Notes: generated from the sequence alone by a model not told the origin. Positions 22,343 through 37,400 are shown, counted from the first letter of the stretch. The stretch is DNA of 64,000 nt from Anisus vortex (GCA_949126835.1 OX421496.1:15518844-15582843), one strand, 5' to 3'. Translations and numbers: made by a program.

Positions 22343-24614
22343 TTTGGTGGCAGAGTACACAACTTTATCCCAGTTTGTTGCTTCTCACTTTGCTCTTGAT
22401 TATTTGCCTATCCCTATGTGATGCTCTCTGTGCTTCAGGTCAGGTTTACATACATATAGATCTAATCTTTAGTATTTTAGTTTAAACATTTTTTACAAAT
22501 AGATACAAATAATTTCTTCTCTTTCACAATCATACAAATTCTATATTTAATTTACTTCACGTCTATGGCTGCTTATTATATGGAGTGTTAAAATAAATAT
22601 CTAAAATGGATACTAATATTACTAATAAAAGTTCTCCCACAATTTATATGAAAAATAGTACCAAAATGTTAACACCTTTAAACTTTTGAAATGCTAAATG
22701 TGAAAAACTTTGTATATAATGTTAGTGATTAAACTATCATTACCAAGTCACTTTGTTTGGCATGTGGAAATAGAGGAGCAGAGGAGCGTTATCACTTTCT
22801 TTGAAAGAACAAATAAATTACCAGTCAACAATCTTTATCAAGTCAACACATTATAATTAAAATTGAATTATTTCACATTGAATTGTGTAACTAAGTCTTT
22901 TTTGGAAGACCAAATTGAATAAAGAAAATGTTGATTCAAGGCAAATTATTCAAAATAAACACTGCAGTCTAGAAAAGAATACAATAACTATCTCATCGCC
23001 TGATGATGTTTTTAACAAGAGGGCAGCAGAAACACTGTCTTTTTTTACCAACAAAATAAAAATGTACATACATTAAAATCAATAACAATAGTTTGGCTCA
23101 TGCAAATCCAATATTATAAAAAAAAACATGCATAGAGTATTAGCTATGATTATTAAACAACAGATGCAACAAATAAATATCAAAAACAGTTTTGTACAAT
23201 CCAATGCATGAATTAAACATACAATACAAAATACATAAAGTAATGCATAATATAGAATTAATTAAAACTAAATGGAAGAGCTTCAACAAGGAAAAGCCAA
23301 AGAAATGAACATTATTAAAATTGAACAAATGAATTAATCAAGATACTGAATCAATACAAATATACAATAGAGAAGTATGTTAGCGCACACAAAAATAAAT
23401 AATAAAAGTGTTTTGAAATTTAACTTCAAAAATATTTAAAATTTGAAACAAAAACTTTCAAAAATTAGCAAAAAGGAGAAAACAATAACCAGGTAATATA
23501 CATTTCCATGCATCAATTTTTGAAGGTTAAAGTGTTTTAGCTAATAGATAAGAATATTTTTGTAAGTTGATAAAAATATGTTTGAACTTAGTTGGTCCTT
23601 AAAATATTGTAATAAAATTAAAATTTTCAAAAGCCATTTGGCAACTTTGTCACAGAATTGAAGAAAAAAAAATGTCAAATTTCCAAAGGTCATGCAAAAA
23701 AGAAAGAAAAAACTGTATGAAAAAAAAAACACTTTTTAAATTTAAACAAAAAAAGAATGAAGTTGTTAAAGTAATTTCTGTGAATGATTGACTGGAAAAG
23801 AGAGAATACTGCAAAAAAATTAATAACTTCAAGAAAAACTAGAGCCCTAATAATAATATGTTGGGTGGGGGAAGGCTTTATAAGTTCCATTATTCTAAGT
23901 TTCAATGTTGGCCAATATTTAAAAAATCTTTCTTTGCACTGAGTTTTGTTTTGCTATCAAGCCCAAAATAGTTCTAAAGCTTGATTGAGTTTAATGAAAA
24001 GCCATGCTTTGGTGTTAAATAAAATATTGTGCTTTTTAAAGTTTTTGTGCATGTTGCAAACGGTTAAAAAAAATGAAGCTAACACAAATAGTCCAACCAG
24101 ACTAATAATAAACAGAAAGGTCAACAAGGCAATAAGTTCATGCTGATATTAGATTAGCTTTAATGTAATGTTAGTTTGTGCACCAGCTGACAAACTTAAC
24201 TGATAAAATAGTATATTATAGATGTTAGTTGAGAATGAAACAAGAGGAATGAAAAAGAAAACATTTTCTTCTACCCTAATTTAGATGACAATCAATTGAA
24301 ATCAAACCTGTCAATTTTAATATTTTGAAACAGCTTCATGATATATTATAAGCTAATTGAAAATATGAATTCATATATTTGAGTCACTAGGTGATCGTCA
24401 TAGATTTTGTTAAAATCAGTGAAAAACCACATATTTCTTTTTGACGATATTCTAATTATTAGCCAATATGTCTCCTACACATTAGAAATGAACAATTCCT
24501 TGCCAACTTGGGATAAATATGTTATAAGAAATAGCTAAATGCAAGAGAATTTCTTGGCAATTAGCCTTTTAATTTAATTTGAATCATTTCAATATTTAAG
24601 ATGGAAACCTTGAA

Positions 24615-25411
24615 TTATAGAATGGACCCTTTTGACTTTTTCACATTGAGCTGCAGTCTTCTGTGGACCATGGCACCAAGTGGATTTATTAACAGGTTTG
24701 CACTTTGGGAGGTTATGTGGGGCCACATCTTGACAATAGCTTGGGAAGTATTAGCTCTCAACCCAACAGCACTTCTTTGACTGGCAAAAGGTAAGTTGTT
24801 TATGAAACCTGGGTGAACTGAGTAGGCCATGGAGTAATGTGGGGACGGTGTAATGTACGGCTGTGGCTTATCATAAACAACATTCTGCCAATTTCCACTT
24901 GTGTAGCTGAAATTGTTGCCTGCTAAACTTTCCTGTGGCCTGGCCAAGCTGGGCTGGAGCTTATAATTGAAATGTTGACTGTAGAAAGACTGAGCCTCTG
25001 ACTGAGCTTCCATAGATAATGCAAGAGGGTTCCTTCTTTTCATTGACTTTCCTCGACTGGGGTGGTGTTTTGAATGTCTTAATGAAGATTCTGTGTGAGC
25101 AGAGATCGGTCTTTCTACATCTTTATTCAGTCCCGAATCTTCATCGTCATCACTGGCAAGTGGCTGTGTTGGCGTGACAGAGTTTCTCAGTACAGAACTC
25201 TTGAGCTTATTTCTCATGTAAGCTTTAGATTTCCCATGCTGTAGGCTTATTGAGCTAATGATAAGAGGCTCCTGACTCAAAGAGCGGCCGGTCACTAAAA
25301 CTGAATCCTGCTGGCACCTGCAATTGGGGTCTGCAGAATCTAGCTGCAGCCCACCTCCCCTACCACATAAAAGACAAGCACGAGGCCAAGATGTTCCTGA
25401 TAAGCTGGCAC
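24615..25411 (-). CDS. TTLL3: Last exon of the tubulin glycylase gene
   Basis: The exon starts after GTGTCACAG at 25411 and codes about 264 residues to a TAA at 24615. It opens with [19 protein letters not shown] and a second Cys pair in DPNCRCQQ, then a disordered Ser/Pro-rich tail with tyrosines. The open frame extends upstream into the intron, but that part is hydrophobic and AT-rich. Assignment to this gene rests on strand, phase match with 29311 and lack of any other gene; a separate gene is the alternative. Confidence 0.6.
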
Positions 25412-28400
25412 CTGTGACACAATGTGGAGTCAATAGGTTAGTAGACATAGACATTATCAATTTTAAATAGCATGACATTATTTTTTTCATTACTAAGCTG
25501 TCACTCGGTGGAAAAAAACAACTCTTAAACTTAAAGTTAGCCAAATGTAATAATTGCATATTAAAATATGAGCACAAAGCAGTTTTTTATATTATTATTA
25601 TTATTATAAGTTGAAATTGATTACCAATTTTTTTACCTAAAAGATCTTAAACTATCAATAGAGTAAGTAAGTAGTTATGTTTTTATTAGTAAATTGGTGT
25701 TTACTTAGTACCTGCATTAATGTTTCATGTAAATAGGGCTTTTTTAGATAGAAATTAGCATGATGGAGTTTTGAACAATGTAAATATTTTCTACTATGGA
25801 TGCCAGCCTTTAAACAAAATTTGTTATTAATGGAAATTATTGCTTGTTTCACTCATGTAAATGATTTCAGGAAAAAGAATATTTAATTTGTATCTTTTAA
25901 AAAAAGAATAATTTTCAATGGAAGGTCAGAATGATGTATCAACAAACAAAGCTGGATTTAGGATCATCTGAAATACACTAAATCCTTCACTAAACTAGAG
26001 TATGAGTTACATCCAACGTGACCAATGAGGAAAATGACCTTTAAATATTTTTATGTGTAGTTAAAGGAATAATACAGCTGCCATTAAACAGTAGCAAACA
26101 AACACCAGCCATTAATAGTACATTATATATTAATCACTAGATTGGACAACAAGGATTTTTTATACTAATTTGGCAAAAGACCTCTTGGGGTATGACATGT
26201 ATTATGATTTTTTGGACAAAGCTTGTAAGGGGGGGGGGGGGGGAGATTTATTACTTGAAAATATCTTGACAATATGTATATTCACTTCACAAGGTCTAGA
26301 AAATATCAAATACTGACATTTTTTTTTGCATTAATGTTAACAGGTAATTAATATTGGCAGCTATTTTAGTGTATAGTTTAGACTCTTTATCTTTTGAAAG
26401 AATTATACAAATAGATCTGCCATGATCCAGTCTATATTGTGTTGGTCAGATATTACCAAAAGAACTCATTTGTTGTCCAATCCAGTCTATATTGTGTTGG
26501 TCAGATATTAGGGCCTACCAAAAGAACTCATTTGTTGTCCAAACCAGTCTATATTGTGTTGGTCAGATATTACCAAAAGAACTAATTTGTTGTCCAAACC
26601 AGTCTATATTGTGTTGGTCAGATATTACCAAAAGAACTAATTTGTTGTCCAAACCAGTCTATATTGTGTTGGTCAGATATTACCAAAAGAACTAATTTGT
26701 TGTCCAAACCAGTCTATATTGTGTTGGTCAGATATTACCAAAAGAACTAATTTGTTGTCCAAACCAGTCTATATTGTTTTGGTCAGATATTAGGGCCTAC
26801 CAAAAGAACTCATTTGTTGTCCAAACCAGTCTATATTGTGTTGGTCAGATATTACCAAAAGAACTCATTTGTTGTCCAAACCAGTCTATATTGTGTTGGT
26901 CAGATATTACCAAAAGAACTAATTTGTTGTCCAAACCAGTCTATATTGTGTTGGTCAGATATTACCAAAAGAACTCATTTGTTGTCCAATCCAGTCTATA
27001 TTGTGTTGGTCAGATATTAGGGCCTACCAAAAGAACTCATTTGTTGTCCAATCCAGTCCAAATTGTGTTGGTCAGATATTACCAAAAGAACTAATTTGTT
27101 GTCCAATCCAGTCCAAATTGTGTTGGTCAGATATTACCAAAATAACTCATTTGGTTGTCCAATCCAGTCCAAATTGTGTTGGTCAGATATTACCAAAAGA
27201 ACTAATTTGTTGTCCAATCCAGTCCAAATTGTGTTGGTCAGATATTACCAAAATAACTCATTTGGTTGTCCAATCCAGTCTATATTGTGTTGGTCAGATA
27301 TTACCAAAAGAACTAATTTGTTGTCCAATCCAGTGTATATTGTGTTGGTCAGATATTACCAAAAGAACTAATTTGTTGTCCAATCCAGTCTATATTGTGT
27401 TGGTCAGATATTACCAAAAGAACTAATTTGTTGTCCAATCCAGTCTATATTGTGTTGGTCAGATATTACCAAAAGAACTAATTTGTTGTCCAATCCAGTG
27501 TATATTGTGTTGGTCAGATATTACCAAAAGAACTAATTTGTTGTCCAAACCAGTCTATATTGTGTTGGTCAGATATTACCAAAAGAACTAATTTGTTGTC
27601 CAATCCAGTGTATATTGTGTTGGTCAGATATTACCAAAAGAACTAATTTGTTGTCCAATCCAGTCTATATTGTGTTGGTCAGATATTACCAAAAGAACTA
27701 ATTTGTTGTCCAAACCAGTCTATATTGTGTTGGTCAGATATTACCAAAAGAACTAATTTGTTGTCCGAACCAGTCTATATTGTGTTGGTCAGATATTACC
27801 AAAAGAACTCATTTGTTGTCCAAACCAGTCTATATTGTGTTGGTCAGATATTACCAAAAGAACTAATTTGTTGTCCAAACCAGTCTATATTGTGTTGGTC
27901 AGATATTACCAAAAGAACTAATTTGTTGTCCAATCCAGTCTATATTGTGTTGGTCAGATATTACCAAAAGAACTAATTTGTTGTCCAATCCAGTCTATAT
28001 TGTGTTGGTCAGATATTAGGGCCTACCAAAAGAACTCATTTGTTGTCCAATCCAGTCCAAATTGTGTTGGTCAGATATTACCAAAAGAACTAATTTGTTG
28101 TCCAATCCAGTCCAAATTGTGTTGGTCAGATATTACCAAAATAACTCATTTGGTTGTCCAATCCAGTCCAAATTGTGTTGGTCAGATATTACCAAAAGAA
28201 CTAATTTGTTGTCCAATCCAGTGTATATTGTGTTGGTCAGATATTACCAAAAGAACTAATTTGTTGTCCAATCCAGTCTATATTGTGTTGGTCAGATATT
28301 ACCAAAAGAACTAATTTGTTGTCCAAACCAGTCTATATTGTGCTGGTCAGATATTACCAAAAGAACTCATTTGTTGTCCAAACCAGTCTATATTGTGTTG

Positions 28401-31400
28401 GTCAGATATTACCAAAAGAACTAATTTGTTGTCCAAACCAGTCTATATTGTGTTGGTCAGATATTACCAAAAGAACTCATTTGTTGTCCAATCCACTCTA
28501 AGCACACAAACACAATGTGATATTGAATTAAAAATGCTTTTCTAGTGTAAAGCAGACAGAAAAAGCAAGCATACAAGATGTGCACCTGAAATGGTTATGG
28601 CTATTTTATAAAAGTTACAGATGACTAAAAAAGAAAGTAGTAAGCTACTGTGAAAAAAAAAAAAAAAAATTGTGATGATTTAAGTTTAAGGATATAACAA
28701 TAGGGATTTTAATCATTTGAATATTTTTAGTATTTTTTAAAAATGATTTTTAAAATAAAAATTTTTTTCTATTTGAAAATTTTATATTTATTGGATTTTA
28801 CAATTATTATTGTTTCTTTTTAAATACTTGCAAATGTTTTAGATATCATTTTTTTTTAATAGAGTGCATACCGTTTAATGGTATTAATTTTTAACAGAGG
28901 CATGCTATGGAGCAGGTAAAGGAGAAAGCCAAATATATTTTCACCATAGCCAAATAATGAGAAACATAGCGCTATAGGTTGATATAAATGAAAAGATAAG
29001 CTGTATATCCATCCACATTATCAAACAAATATATAAGGGGTCCGAAGCACAAAGAGGTTAACGGGCTTGAGGTGAGAGCAAAAAGCAACTAGAGTTGGAG
29101 ACACTCAAACTGTGCTAAGCTAAATAATAGGAGAAAACAACAAAAATAAATAAAAAGGTATATTAATACACGACCAAAAAAAAACCCAGGCTTATAAACT
29201 TGTCTTTTCTTTACCAACAGAAGAATAGAGCAGCTAAAGTGGCACTGCCTTTTTAAGAGGAGAACCATAAGGATCAACTGATGCCACATGGATGGGTGGC
29301 AGTTTCTCACTAGCTAAATATGGCGAAGATTTAAACACAGGATGGACATCCATAGACATGGATCTTGGCATAGAGAGCGATAGCTGGCCACGTCGCAGTT
29401 TTCTCTTTTTAAGTCCTTTGTATGATAGAAAAAATGTATGCATTACATAAATAAAATAGTCACAAAAAAGTAATCATGAATTTTCAGTAGCATACGCTTT
29501 GTAGGCTTTTGGAACATGTATACATTTAGAATTTACTGTTGAAGAATTTAGAAGTTTATGGAGACACAGAGAGCTGGACATTTTGAATTGAAAGAATTTC
29601 AGGAGCTTGAATTTGAATGGAAATGTTTGACAAATAAATAATGACAGTGGAACCATGCAATCATGAGTCTGAGTAGCTTTCTTTTTAATGTAATCTAAGA
29701 GAACTCAAATTAATGAGCTATGGATATCAACAAAGAGAGAAACAAAAATTTACTTTTTTATCAACTAAATAAAGAAAATAAAAATTGAAATCAAAGAGGA
29801 GTTAAAATAAAAGGTTTCAATATTTGAGGGTTTATTTAGAAAAGTAGGATCCTAATTCAGATGGATTATTAGGAAATTGTTCCTTTTTGATCATATCATA
29901 TCTTATCTGTTCAAGATGATTCTTCTATACAGAGGGAATAAAGAGAATTTGAAATAAGAATAAAGTTTCTTTTAAAACTTTTGTAATTTTGAAATCATTG
30001 TTCAAGTAGAATTCTTTTTTTTTATTTATCAAAGATGTAACGCGTATAACTTGCTAGTAATAGTATAAGAAATATGTTTGGAAGACTTAAATAGATCCTT
30101 ATATATTGATCCAGTTTTAAGGAAGAAGAATAAAATAACTAAAAACTACGAGGCAAAAAGCTGTGCTTTTAAATGGCTTAATAGAGAAGACAGAGGAACT
30201 AAGCTAAGAAAAGCATGGTAATGTTATTATTTTGGTAACTTTTATTACTGTATTTGAGTATTACGATTATCCTAAATATCTGTATAAGTATTGTTTCTGT
30301 ATTTTTTTTAGTAGCCTATTGTATTACACCAAGTTTCCACGAGAGCCCACAATGGCAATGTAACTAAGATTGTTCATATTATCTGAAGACTGTCTCATAT
30401 CTTTCATGCTTGGTATAGAGGGAATCTTGAAATCTTTTTTGCTTTCATCTACGCTTAAACCTGTACTGGGGACACTGGGAAGGTGAAAATTGATAGACTC
30501 AGAACAAGAATATTGATTGGTCGAATTGGACAACTTGTTCTTTGGTTTACGAAACTTTTAAGCTTAACACCAGGAGAAAATGCAACAAGGTTTGCAGTAC
30601 CTTTCATCACGGGTTTGGAGTTTTTAAGATCAAAGGACTCAACATTACTGAAAGACACAGATTTCAACTGGGTGTCTCTCTCAACACCGGGGAATGATGG
30701 GATAGAATAATTCATAGAAACAGATTTTTTGGAAACGTATTTTTGCTGGGAAAGTCCCACAAGGTACTGAGTATTGGGCAAAGTCTCAGGTGAAGCTTGG
30801 CTACAGTCAAACGAAACACATTCTTTCATGGCCAGCTGAGATAACGCACTACTGCGCTCGCTCTTGAGACTTCCCACTGGCTTTGGAACATTTTGGACAT
30901 TAATACCACCAAAGACCAAGCCTTCACTAGCAGAGTTCCACTTACTTTCAATAGAAGAAGTATTCTGGGAGACTGCACTGGTGAATTTAGAGGTCTTAAG
31001 CTTTTCATCGCCTGAAGATCGAAAAGTGCTGACTTTGGCTGTAATGTCTTTACTGTTCAGCGAGGCCTGCTGTAGTTTTGAAGTAGCAGCCTCAAACATG
31101 CGTGATTTATCATTTCTGACTGGGCTAGATTCAATTTTTTTAGCTTCCTGACTGCGATCAACAAAAGTTTGCTTCAAGGTAACAGCACGAGTTGTAAAGA
31201 GTGAATCTGTAAGGCTTTGGTCAGACTGCTTCGGTTGAGGTTTAATAGCTGTACTCACAGGTTTCCTGACCGACTGACCCTCAACACACAAGTTGACACC
31301 AATGTATGGCGGGACAGTGACAAGGGCTTGCTTATATGCTAACTCAAACGCACCAATGTCACAATTCCTGTCAAGTTTGCGGTCAATGACAACTGAAATA

Positions 31401-34400
31401 TAAGAACAGCTGCTATCAATTTTAGTCACAAATCTGTGATATTATTGTTAACAAAAAAAAAAAAGTATCCCATCGGACCAAATTGATCCATAGGGCCGGT
31501 GAAGCAGCGTTCACCAGTTTCTGTGGCCACGGCATGCTAGGTGATTGTGTGGCCAGCACTATGCCCAGCCGCCTTTACTTTACCTCAACTAAGGTCAGAT
31601 ACCCATCAGAGCTGGGTAGACTCAAGACAACCTTACATCCTGGGAAAAAATCCTAGCCTTCACCAGGATTCGAACCCAGGACCCTTGGTTCGCCAGTCAA
31701 ACGCGCTGCTGCTCGGCTACAGTACCCCTAACAACAAAGGGTAAAGCTAATTAACTTTTTCAAAATAAAAAAACTCAAATCCGTAAATTCATATGTTGTA
31801 TTGAAAAATGTATAAAACATCAAAAGACTTATTTAACTGTAAAAAGTTTTTCTATACTATAAGTTAATGTCCTTAGGCTAGATTTCATTTCTTTTCCCCT
31901 CTGACCTTTTAATGTGTCATCTAAAACAGCTGCACATAGTTTGGCTGTTACTGCTGTGCTGGATTCCATGCTGGGGCTTGAGTTGATTTCAATAAGCCAT
32001 GGTGATAAATCTTCAGTTAGCATAAAGTCTGCACCATACAGTTCAAAGGAGGACTTGGGAAGATAAAAAAAAAAGGAAAACGCAACACATCATTACCTGG
32101 TATTTAAAATCATTTAGGGCTGGGTCAAAAATAAGATGGAAAAAAATCAGTAAAAGCATAAAAAATAGGGGACTTGATTCAAAGAAAACAAAAAAGTTCC
32201 CAGGCAACAAGTCATAAAGATATAATTTTTCAGCATCATCATCATCATCATTGGCTCCATAGTCTCAAAAGACAATTAGATTTGCGCTCCTGTGATTTGG
32301 CCAGCCCTGCAAAATTGACTGTGTCTGTGGAGACCTATCCTTGAGAGACAGGCTCTGTCGCATCTCTGGCACTTGAAAGATGGACCGTTGGAGATTGTTA
32401 GGGGCAGCCTACTTTTCTTCGCTGCTCGTTTAGCCTCCGCCATAAGGCAAAGTTTGCCCTCTGCCGCATTTATACCGGTGTGTAAGGTGCCTCTCCAACT
32501 ATTTCTGTGCTGAGCAAGGTTCTCCCAGTTTCCGACCTCTACATCTATAGCCTTTAGGTCACGTTTGCAGACGTCCTTGAACCTGAGTTGGGGGCGGCCA
32601 GTAGCTCTCTTGCCCTCAGCGAGCTCAGCATATAGCAGGTCTTTTGGGATTCGCCCATCCTCCATCCTGGAAACATGACCAAGCCACCGAAGACGTCGTT
32701 GGCGAAGGAGAGTGACCATGCTAGGCATGTTAGCCCATTGCAAGACCTCGTTGTTTGTTATGTGGTCCTTCCAAGATATCCCAAGTATGCGCCTGAGGCA
32801 GCGCATGTGGAAAGAAGAGAGTCTTTTTTCTTGCGATGCGTACAGGGTCCAAGTTTCGCTGGCGTACAGGAGAGTGCTGATCACACATGCACGATAGACA
32901 GCTATTTTTGTATTAATAGACAGCATCTTGTTGGCCCATATTCTTTGCGTTAGCCTGGATAAAGTCGCGGAAGCCTTGCCAATTCTCCTGCTGATTTCTG
33001 TGACCAGTGATAGATCGGTGGTGATGGTGGAGCCAATGTATGTGAACTGATCAACAACATCTAATTTGGTACCGTTGATGTATATGTTGGGTGGGTCAGC
33101 TCCTTGAACCATCACGTTGGTCTTCCTTATACTAATTGTTAGACCAAAATCTTGGCAGGTCTTGGAGAAGCGGTCCATCAAGGATTGTAGCTCCTCCTCA
33201 GTGTGTGTGACAAAGGCGGCGTCATCCGCGAACAGCAAGTCTTTGACTGTTCTTCTGCGGATTTTTCGCCTTGCCCTTAGCCTGGACAATCTGAAAAGGC
33301 CTCCGTCTGACCGGGTGTGCAAGTAAATCCCCTCCCTGGATTCTCTAAAGGCATTGTTTAGCAAGGTTGAGAAGAAGATCCCAAAGATAGTTGGGGCAAG
33401 AACCCATCCTTGTTTCACTCCTGTGCGTATGGCGAAAGCGCTAGAATATTCACCATCATATTGTACAGTGCCCTTCATGTTGTTGTGGAATGACTGGATC
33501 AGGTCTAGAAGTTTGGGTGGGCAACCAATTTTTGACAGAATGGAGAATAGTCCATCTCTACTAACAAGGTCAAATGCTTTAGTCAGGTCTATGAACGCGA
33601 TAAAAGGGGGTTTCTGTTGTTCTCTGCACTTTTCTTGCAACTGCCTGACTGAGAATATCATGTCGATAGTTGACCTTTCTGAGCGAAACCCGCACTGCGA
33701 CTCTGGATATATTCTGTCTGCTAGCTTCTGTAGCCTGGCCAGGATCACGCGCGCAAAGATCTTGCCGACAATGCTAAGGAGTGATATACCCCTGTAATTA
33801 TTGCAGTCGCTTCTGTCCCCCTTGCTTTTGTACAAGGTTATGATATTAGCATCTCTCATAGCATCAGCATAGGAATAGGATTTACAGATATGTGTTTAGG
33901 ACTGGGGTAAAAATAGAATTCAATTGGAAAGGAAATGTAAACAGGATAAAAAAAACTTTTAGATTTACATCAACAATATGAATTGCAAAAGTCTACCTTT
34001 CGATATTCAACCAAATCTTGAGTGACTAGGAGAGAGCATATAATTGCTTTCTTCATACTTGGGTATATAACATCATCCCATACATTTGGCTGTTTCTTAC
34101 TCCTATTAAAATAAATAAAGCTGCTAATTATGATCCTGATGCAACAATGAACAACAGAACTTCTACTTAAGCATCTCTAAACAATTGGTATGTTATTAAG
34201 TATGTTCTGTGTGAGGAAAAGGGATTGCACATGAATGAATTGAATCTGTAAACATGAATACATGAGCTGATCATGTGAACGCTGGACCAAAAGGGTAGGA
34301 GCAGAGAGTTGTGTTGGTCCAAGCTGTCAGTGCACAGCAAAGACAAAGTTCTGTGTTGGTTTTGTACAAAATTAAAAATGACCCTTGTCTGAGTTGTGAA

Positions 34401-37400
34401 GGAAAATTAGTTTTGTAATTAAAAACTTGGTTACACATTACTGTTAATAAAAAAATACCTTTTAAATTATTTCTTGAGGATAATGTAATTAATTAAAATA
34501 TACCAGGAAAATAATTCTCATATATTTTTGGGGGTAGTATTTTTAAATATCCATGATATTATATAATATTTAGAATTGTGATGTTTACATCCAACTTTAC
34601 CTTATATTTGTAGGTTTTGAAACCCTACCACTAAAGTAAAGCTAGTAACCTACTAAGAAAAGTTTTTATGACATTATTGAGAAAACGAATTTTTCAAATT
34701 TTGTTATCCTTTGATACTAATTACTTACATTCAGTATGATTTTGCCTTTTCCATCATACAAGCATTAAATATAAGCAAGGGCTCAATATTTAAATAATCG
34801 TTCTTGCTATATTAGAAAATGTATTTAAAAACCAATACTTTCTTTAAGTAATCTTTAAATTCATGATGGGTCCACATGTTTTCCTCTGGAAGTCGGGGTG
34901 ACCGTGGTCCATTTTTATAGTGCTTCTGTATCGCATTGTTGGACAGGTGAATGCTCTGGTCAAAGTCCTCCAAGGTGAATTGTTGAGAGCAAAATCTCAA
35001 GTAAGAGTCACGATAAAACCAAAGAGTCAAAGGATTCCAGTCAGTTACAAGAAACCATTGGCGTATGTCAAATTTTGTGTTGTAAATGAGCAATGGACGT
35101 TCTGGAATGATAAGGCAAAACAATAAAGCATGTAGTTAGTAACTATGAGAATGTGAATTTTTTTTTTTCCTTAGTATAAGAAAATAAAACTTTATTTGCT
35201 TTTAAATAGTAAACATCTATTTGAAAGGTTTGGTTGGTTAAATACAATTTTTTATTTGGTTAGTTAATGCCTTTGCTTAAAAAAGTTACTTTTTGAAGAT
35301 GGAACATCTATTTGAAAGGTTTGATTGATTTAAGACAAATTTTTATTTGGTTAGTTAATGCCTTTGCTTAAAAAAGTTACTTTTTGAAGATGGAACATCT
35401 ATTTGAAAGGTTTGATTGATTTAAGACAAATTTTTATTTGGTTAGTTAATGCCCTTGCTTAATAAAGCTACTTTTTGAAGATGGAACATCTATTTGAAAC
35501 GTTTGATTGATTTAAGACAAATTTTTATTTGGTTAGTTAATGCCCTTGCTTAATAAAGTTACTTTTTGAAGATGGAACATCTATTTGAAACGTTTGATTG
35601 ATTTAAGACAAATTTTTATTTGGTTAGTTAATGCCCTTGCTTAATAAAGTTACTTTTTGAAGATGGAACATCTATTTGAAACGTTTGATTGATTTAAGAC
35701 AAATTTTTATTTGGTTAGTTAATGCCCTTGCTTAATAAAGCTACTTTTTGAAGATGGAACATCTATTTGAAACGTTTGATTGATTTAAGACAAATTTTTA
35801 TTTGGTTAGTTAATGCCCTTGCTTAATAAAGCTACTTTTTGAAGATGGAACATCTATTTGAAACGTTTGATTGATTTAAGACAAATTTTTATTTGGTTAG
35901 TTAATGCCCTTGCTTAATAAAGCTACTTTTTGAAGATGGAACATCTATTTGAAACGTTTGATTGATTTAAGACAAATTTTTATTTGGTTAGTTAATGCCC
36001 TTGCTTAATAAAGCTACTTTTTGAAGATGGAACATCTATTTGAAACGTTTGATTGATTTAAGACAAATTTTTATTTGGTTAGTTAATGCCCTTGCTTAAT
36101 AAAGCTACTTTTTGAAGATGGAACATCTATTTGAAACGTTTGATTGATTTAAGACAAATTTTTATTTGGTTAGTTAATGCCCTTGCTTAATAAAGCTACT
36201 TTTTGAAGATGGAACATCTATTTGAAACGTTTGATTGATTTAAGACAAATTTTTATTTGGTTAGTTAATGCCCTTGCTTAATAAAGCTACTTTTTGAAGA
36301 TGGAACATCTATTTGAAACGTTTGATTGATTTAAGACAAATTTTTATTTGGTTAGTTAATGCCCTTGCTTAATAAAGCTACTTTTTGAAGATGGAACATC
36401 TATTTGAAACGTTTGATTGATTTAAGACAAATTTTTATTTGGTTAGTTAATGCCCTTGCTTAATAAAGCTACTTTTTGCAGATGGTCACAGGTCTAAATA
36501 TTGAACATGAAAAAAAACTAATGCTACACTGGATAAATCTGGAACTTATTGTGAGAGATTTTTAACATTTATTTAACAAGGGGAAAGATGCATAAATGAT
36601 AATGTTGGATTTCATTTACTTTCATTAATTACATACAACTAGTAAATAATACATTGTTTTCGAATGTCCTAAAGCTATAACCTAAAAATATCTACTTTAT
36701 TTTTGTACTTCAAATATCTAACCTATATATTTTTGCACAACATATTTTCCATCCTTTTTGACCACTTGACTAGCTACAAGTTTCAGCATATCTTCTAATT
36801 TTTCATAACATATGATGCCTGGGAACAAACAAATTGTCAATAGAGGAAATTAATTAGATAAGGTATAAAAAATGAAACCAATCCTTCTAATAGCATCAAA
36901 GGATTATGACGAATTGTAACATAATAAGCAATAATAGAACCTTTTAGAACCTTTCATAATAATTCATAGTGAACAATTTGATTTGTTTTGAATAAAAAAA
37001 TATTTTTTTTCTGTGTTGATAAAAACAACATACACACTAAGTAAAATGCTAATACTTTGACTAACTCTATTTGTACCTCGGCCACGGGACTTAGCCCCAG
37101 GCTTCACTATCCACACATTTCTGATACCATCCATTTCAAACTGTGGACAGTGCTGAGCCAAGCGCTGTGTGAGACTCTCACATTGGTTTATCAGGTTGAT
37201 GGGAACATTCAAAAAGGAACCCTCTTCACTGAAAATATTATTAAGAGTTACTATTGTATATATTGTGTGATAAAATGAAAAATAGTTGATGAAGATTCTA
37301 ATTTCTTCTACTCAATAACAGACTATATAAAAGACACATCCTCTCAGATTCAATGTGGAACATTTCAAGCTTCTATGAGTTTCATTCACTCTAAAGAGAG

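Larger units (their letters stand above)
20671..24614. other. 3' flank of the tubulin glycylase gene; no coding exon seen
   Basis: AT-rich DNA, possibly including a long 3' UTR of the gene ending at 24615. Besides two short tandem repeats I see no conserved protein segment; the hydrophobic open frames near 23.6 kb look like chance. Confidence 0.45.

Noticed and set aside
26426..28497. Long open frames with Cys/Trp-rich repeats, or a CRISPR-like array
   Set aside because: The frames come from a 55-bp minisatellite whose unit lacks stops. There are no unique spacers, so it is neither a protein gene nor a CRISPR array.
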